From positions 1-6,513 of the forward strand of contig CANGMY010000085.1 of assembly GCA_947455015.1 (NCBI GenBank): a DNA stretch of 6,513 nucleotides, written 5' to 3'. The notes under the pieces were generated by a model. The model was given only the letters and a program-made list of their open reading frames with translations. It was not told where the DNA came from and made no database searches. Below, piece after piece: positions 6,067 to 6,513 of this stretch (position 1 is its first letter; every line of letters starts with the position of its first letter). This DNA comes from Microthrixaceae bacterium. GTDB lineage: Bacteria > Actinomycetota > Acidimicrobiia > Acidimicrobiales > Acidimicrobilacustridaceae. The translations under genes and the position numbers were made by a program.

Positions 6067-6072
6067 AACATA
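6067..6072 (-). promoter_or_regulatory. Candidate -10 box for the structured RNA
   Basis: The minus strand reads TATGTT, a TANNNT match with 6 bases between it and the first base of stem-loop 1 at 6060. A convincing -35 hexamer is not visible about 17 bases upstream (GCGAGA). The support is the exact agreement between the expected start site and the edge of the structure. The rest of 6073-6159, the spacer after nth, holds only a weak imperfect hairpin (6121-6142) and no gene that I can support. Confidence 0.4.
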
Positions 6073-6159
6073 GCGCGAAAATTTGACGATCTCGCGCAGC
6101 CCTCGGTGAAAGATTCCTATGGTCTAGGCCGAAGGGCGGACCGGGATTTCGAACCAGAT

Positions 6160-6513
6160 TCAAAGATTCGCCGACGGGCAATAGTCGGCCAAGACGCAAT
6201 CGACACACCGCGCCTTCCGAGAGGCACAGACCCGTCGCCCATGGAGAATGAGCAAGAGGCTGAACCGCCCCCAATCCTCCGGCGGGATCATGTCGTTGAG
6301 GACGTACTCGACTTTTACCGGGTCAGTCTCCGTGGTGAGGCCAAGTCGAAGCGACAGCCGCCCGACGTGAGTATCGACGGGCAAACCCGGAAGGTCCATC
6401 GCAACGCTTCGCACGACGTTGGCGGTCTTTCGACCGACGCCCGGAACCGTGACGAGGTCCTCCATCGAGGAGGGAACCTCAGCGCCGTAGCGCTCGACGA
6501 GAGCTTGGGCCAT
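6160..6513 (-). CDS. nth: Endonuclease III, C-terminal half (5' end beyond the window)
   Basis: Nth is a base-excision-repair DNA glycosylase with AP-lyase activity that removes oxidised pyrimidines. The 117 residues present include the helix-hairpin-helix VPGVGRKTANVV (23-34), which carries the Schiff-base lysine K29, and the catalytic aspartate D47 in LPVDTHVGRLS. The [4Fe-4S] cluster cysteines are C96, C103, C106 and C112, with the exact C-x6-C-x2-C-x5-C spacing. The lysine distinguishes bifunctional Nth from the adenine glycosylase MutY. The full protein is usually a little over 200 residues, so about 100 N-terminal residues lie outside. The methionine at the right edge is internal to the family alignment (equivalent to the helix before the HhH) and not the start. 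It ends in TGA and is followed by about 100 untranslated bases before the terminated RNA candidate; it is unrelated in function to the his genes. Confidence 0.95.
   Translation of the reverse strand: MAQALVERYGAEVPSSMEDLVTVPGVGRKTANVVRSVAMDLPGLPVDTHVGRLSLRLGLTTETDPVKVEYVLNDMIPPEDWGRFSLLLILHGRRVCASRKARCVDCVLADYCPSANL

Noticed and set aside
5642..6073. Plus-strand ORF of 143 codons opposite the small ORF and the structured RNA
   Set aside because: Serine/arginine-rich composition typical of an antisense shadow in GC-rich DNA; it runs through the hairpins and shows no motif.
6121..6142. Weak imperfect hairpin downstream of nth as a terminator
   Set aside because: Only 4 + 3 base pairs with an asymmetric internal loop and no T-run; the strong terminator at 5964-5998 is a better end for transcripts from this side.
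6139..6155. TTCGAA next to GG and CCCGG, resembling a tRNA T-arm
   Set aside because: The flanking bases do not form the 5-bp T stem around a 7-base loop, and no acceptor, D or anticodon arm can be found nearby.
6109..6169. Direct repeat AAAGATTC (6109-6116 and 6162-6169)
   Set aside because: Eight bases repeated once at 53-base spacing, one copy overlapping the end of nth; expected by chance and not associated with any element.

Overview
The window is a minus-strand, actinobacterial-type histidine biosynthesis operon with its upstream flank. Base composition is fairly GC-rich (estimated by eye, high 50s percent). The order hisD-hisC-hisB-hisH-hisA-x-hisF, the monofunctional HisB, the GTG starts and the TANNNT boxes placed just ahead of start codons all suggest Actinomycetota. 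A member of the Acidimicrobiia would fit, but the sequence does not prove the class.

Layout, in the direction of transcription (from high to low coordinates): the C-terminal half of an endonuclease III gene (nth) enters at the right edge and ends at 6160. About 100 bases with no convincing gene follow. Then comes a compact, almost fully paired 97-base segment: two stem-loops with C-rich loops, then a strong intrinsic terminator (5964-6060). A TANNNT box lies six bases before it. This is the best candidate for an undescribed element, a small RNA or a leader/attenuator. A small helical hypothetical protein (about 73-96 residues) lies between the terminator and hisD.

The his genes follow without gaps: hisD, hisC, hisB, hisH and hisA overlap by 1-4 bases at each junction (ATGA, GTGA, GTGA, TGATG), so they should be co-transcribed and translationally coupled. 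The only break is a 34-base gap after hisA. It carries a candidate leaderless promoter for a class I SAM-dependent methyltransferase, which is followed 6 bases later by hisF, cut off at the left edge. In mycobacteria and streptomycetes this slot between hisA and hisF usually holds the phosphatase-family gene impA, so the methyltransferase is the unusual passenger.

Together the encoded enzymes isomerise ProFAR to PRFAR (HisA), convert PRFAR to imidazole glycerol phosphate and AICAR (HisH/HisF), dehydrate it (HisB), transaminate it (HisC) and oxidise histidinol to histidine (HisD). HisG, HisI, HisE and histidinol phosphatase are not in the window. All recognisable catalytic residues are intact, and I see no frameshifts, insertion sequences, tRNAs or CRISPR arrays.
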